This document shows, piece after piece, positions 5,407 to 6,228 of a stretch of DNA of 6,228 nucleotides; the stretch's first letter is position 1, and each line of letters opens with the position of its first letter. The notes beneath the pieces were generated by a model. It ran no database searches and had not been told where the DNA came from. It saw only the letters and a program-made list of their open reading frames with translations. The stretch is from DATIJJ01 sp039936115 (GTDB lineage: Bacteria; Pseudomonadota; Gammaproteobacteria; DSM-16500), in contig JBDTIZ010000055.1 of the NCBI GenBank assembly GCA_039936115.1, forward strand, positions 1 to 6,228, given 5' to 3'. A program made the translations under genes and the position numbers.

Positions 5407-6228
5407 TAATGTAATTGTCTTGAGGTGGTGTAGTCAGCTTGCATTTGTAATGCGGCTTGCCAGGGTAAAATTTCTAGATTTGCAATATAGGCATAATGCT
5501 CAAGCGTCTTTTTTTTGAAAAACGAGCGACCATTTTTAGCGGCAGTAAGTTCATTTTCAGCAATGCCGCGGATTTTGGAGTAAGCCTGCAAATAATTCCC
5601 ATCATTGACAGCTTCATTGATTGCGCGCCATTCAGTTGCAACGGGTAAGGGTACTGTTAATTTTTTATTATTACCAATGTCTATGGCGCTGACTTGATTA
5701 AACACTCTGTAACCGGCGGTAGACCAAGGAATATGTTCGATATCATACTTTATTTGCAGTAAAGCCATTTGAGCCAAGCTCTGCATCTTAGGCAGTTCTT
5801 GAGAAATTTGTCGCATAAACGTTTCGTTCGTAACACTTGGATCACTACTTTTAGCTGTTAAAAAACCTTGCACAACTGCTTCTGCATCTGGAAAATGATT
5901 GGATTTTAAATATTGAATTAATTGTTGTGGGGTATAATCATCAACAAACACTTTCCGGCAACGATTCAAAATTGCCGGAGAAATCGAATGCTCGAGGTCT
6001 TGTAGTATAAATGCCATAAATCCTGCATTTTTTGCAGGTTTGCCATCCATGTTGACGCCAGTGACTAATTGATTTAAAAGAAACTCGAGCTCAGGTTGAA
6101 CATGAAGCTGTTTAATAATAATGATTTGTCCGGCTTCGAATGCTTCGATTAATTTCTTTTCTGCATCTTTAGTACCTGCAGTAATTTCAATGAATGTAGT
6201 TTGGCTAAGTGCTTTCGTCAAGATATGA
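5406..6228 (-). CDS. C-terminal part of an AAA+-like ATPase protein with degenerate Walker B
   Basis: The frame is open past the window edge. The TTG at 6221 is not a credible start, because in-frame codons continue upstream and a domain is already in progress. In numbering from that TTG, residues 28-101 follow the second half of an AAA+ module. A hydrophobic strand (GQIIIIKQLH, 31-40) stands where Walker B would be, followed by LEFLLNQLVTG (45-55), GFMAFILQD (67-75) at the sensor 1 position, and SPAILNRCRKVFVDDYTPQQL (81-101), matching the arginine-finger and post-sensor region. The usual acidic pair of Walker B is Lys-Gln here, and the sensor 1 Asn is not evident, so this module may not hydrolyse ATP. 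Residues ~105-271 look mostly helical. From memory it resembles ATPase modules of very large Legionella/Coxiella-type proteins. Walker A, if present, lies outside the window. The stop is TAG at 5406-5408, 70 bp before the next gene on the same strand. Confidence 0.7.
   Translation of the reverse strand, partial: HILTKALSQTTFIEITAGTKDAEKKLIEAFEAGQIIIIKQLHVQPELEFLLNQLVTGVNMDGKPAKNAGFMAFILQDLEHSISPAILNRCRKVFVDDYTPQQLIQYLKSNHFPDAEAVVQGFLTAKSSDPSVTNETFMRQISQELPKMQSLAQMALLQIKYDIEHIPWSTAGYRVFNQVSAIDIGNNKKLTVPLPVATEWRAINEAVNDGNYLQAYSKIRGIAENELTAAKNGRSFFKKKTLEHYAYIANLEILPWQAALQMQADYTTSRQLH

Overview
The window is AT-rich bacterial DNA carrying the 3' end of one large repetitive surface or secreted protein gene on the plus strand, converging on a block of four minus-strand genes. 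No RNA gene, insertion sequence, CRISPR array or phage gene is visible. The closest lineage hint is the last gene, whose AAA-type segment resembles, from memory, ATPase modules in very large proteins of Legionella/Coxiella-type gammaproteobacteria. With the composition and the many unrecognised genes, this suggests a host-associated or intracellular gammaproteobacterium. That is an inference; no marker gene proves it.

Layout: (a) 1-3020, plus strand, 5' truncated. A cadherin-like adhesin or giant repeat protein with one partial and four complete 139-codon repeats whose period is exactly 417 bp. A different cadherin-like terminal domain and a 205-residue Ser/Thr-rich, then charged, tail follow. 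(b) 3001-3057, a long inverted repeat that forms the 3' ends of both converging genes; their stop codons share one CTAG. (c) 3017-4084, minus, an unrecognised multi-pass membrane protein. (d) 4165-5037, minus, an extended short-chain dehydrogenase/NAD-dependent epimerase with intact cofactor and catalytic motifs. (e) 5051-5335, minus, a 94-residue unrecognised protein with a strong ribosome binding site, 13 bp upstream of the epimerase. (f) 5336-5405, a compact intergenic region with a promoter-like pair, a hairpin with a T-tract and an AU-rich stem touching the Shine-Dalgarno. (g) 5406-6228, minus, the C-terminal part of an AAA+-like protein whose Walker B and sensor 1 positions look degenerate; it runs off the window.

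The small protein and the epimerase are probably co-transcribed and may be functionally linked. The membrane protein follows on the same strand after 80 bp and may share the transcript or have its own promoter. Nothing ties the repeat protein to the minus-strand genes beyond its position and the shared terminator-like structure. I do not see a recognisable multi-gene system of a new type. The items most worth checking are the repeat array and its unusual tail, the shared 3'-end hairpin, the degenerate AAA module, and the unknown small-protein/epimerase pair.
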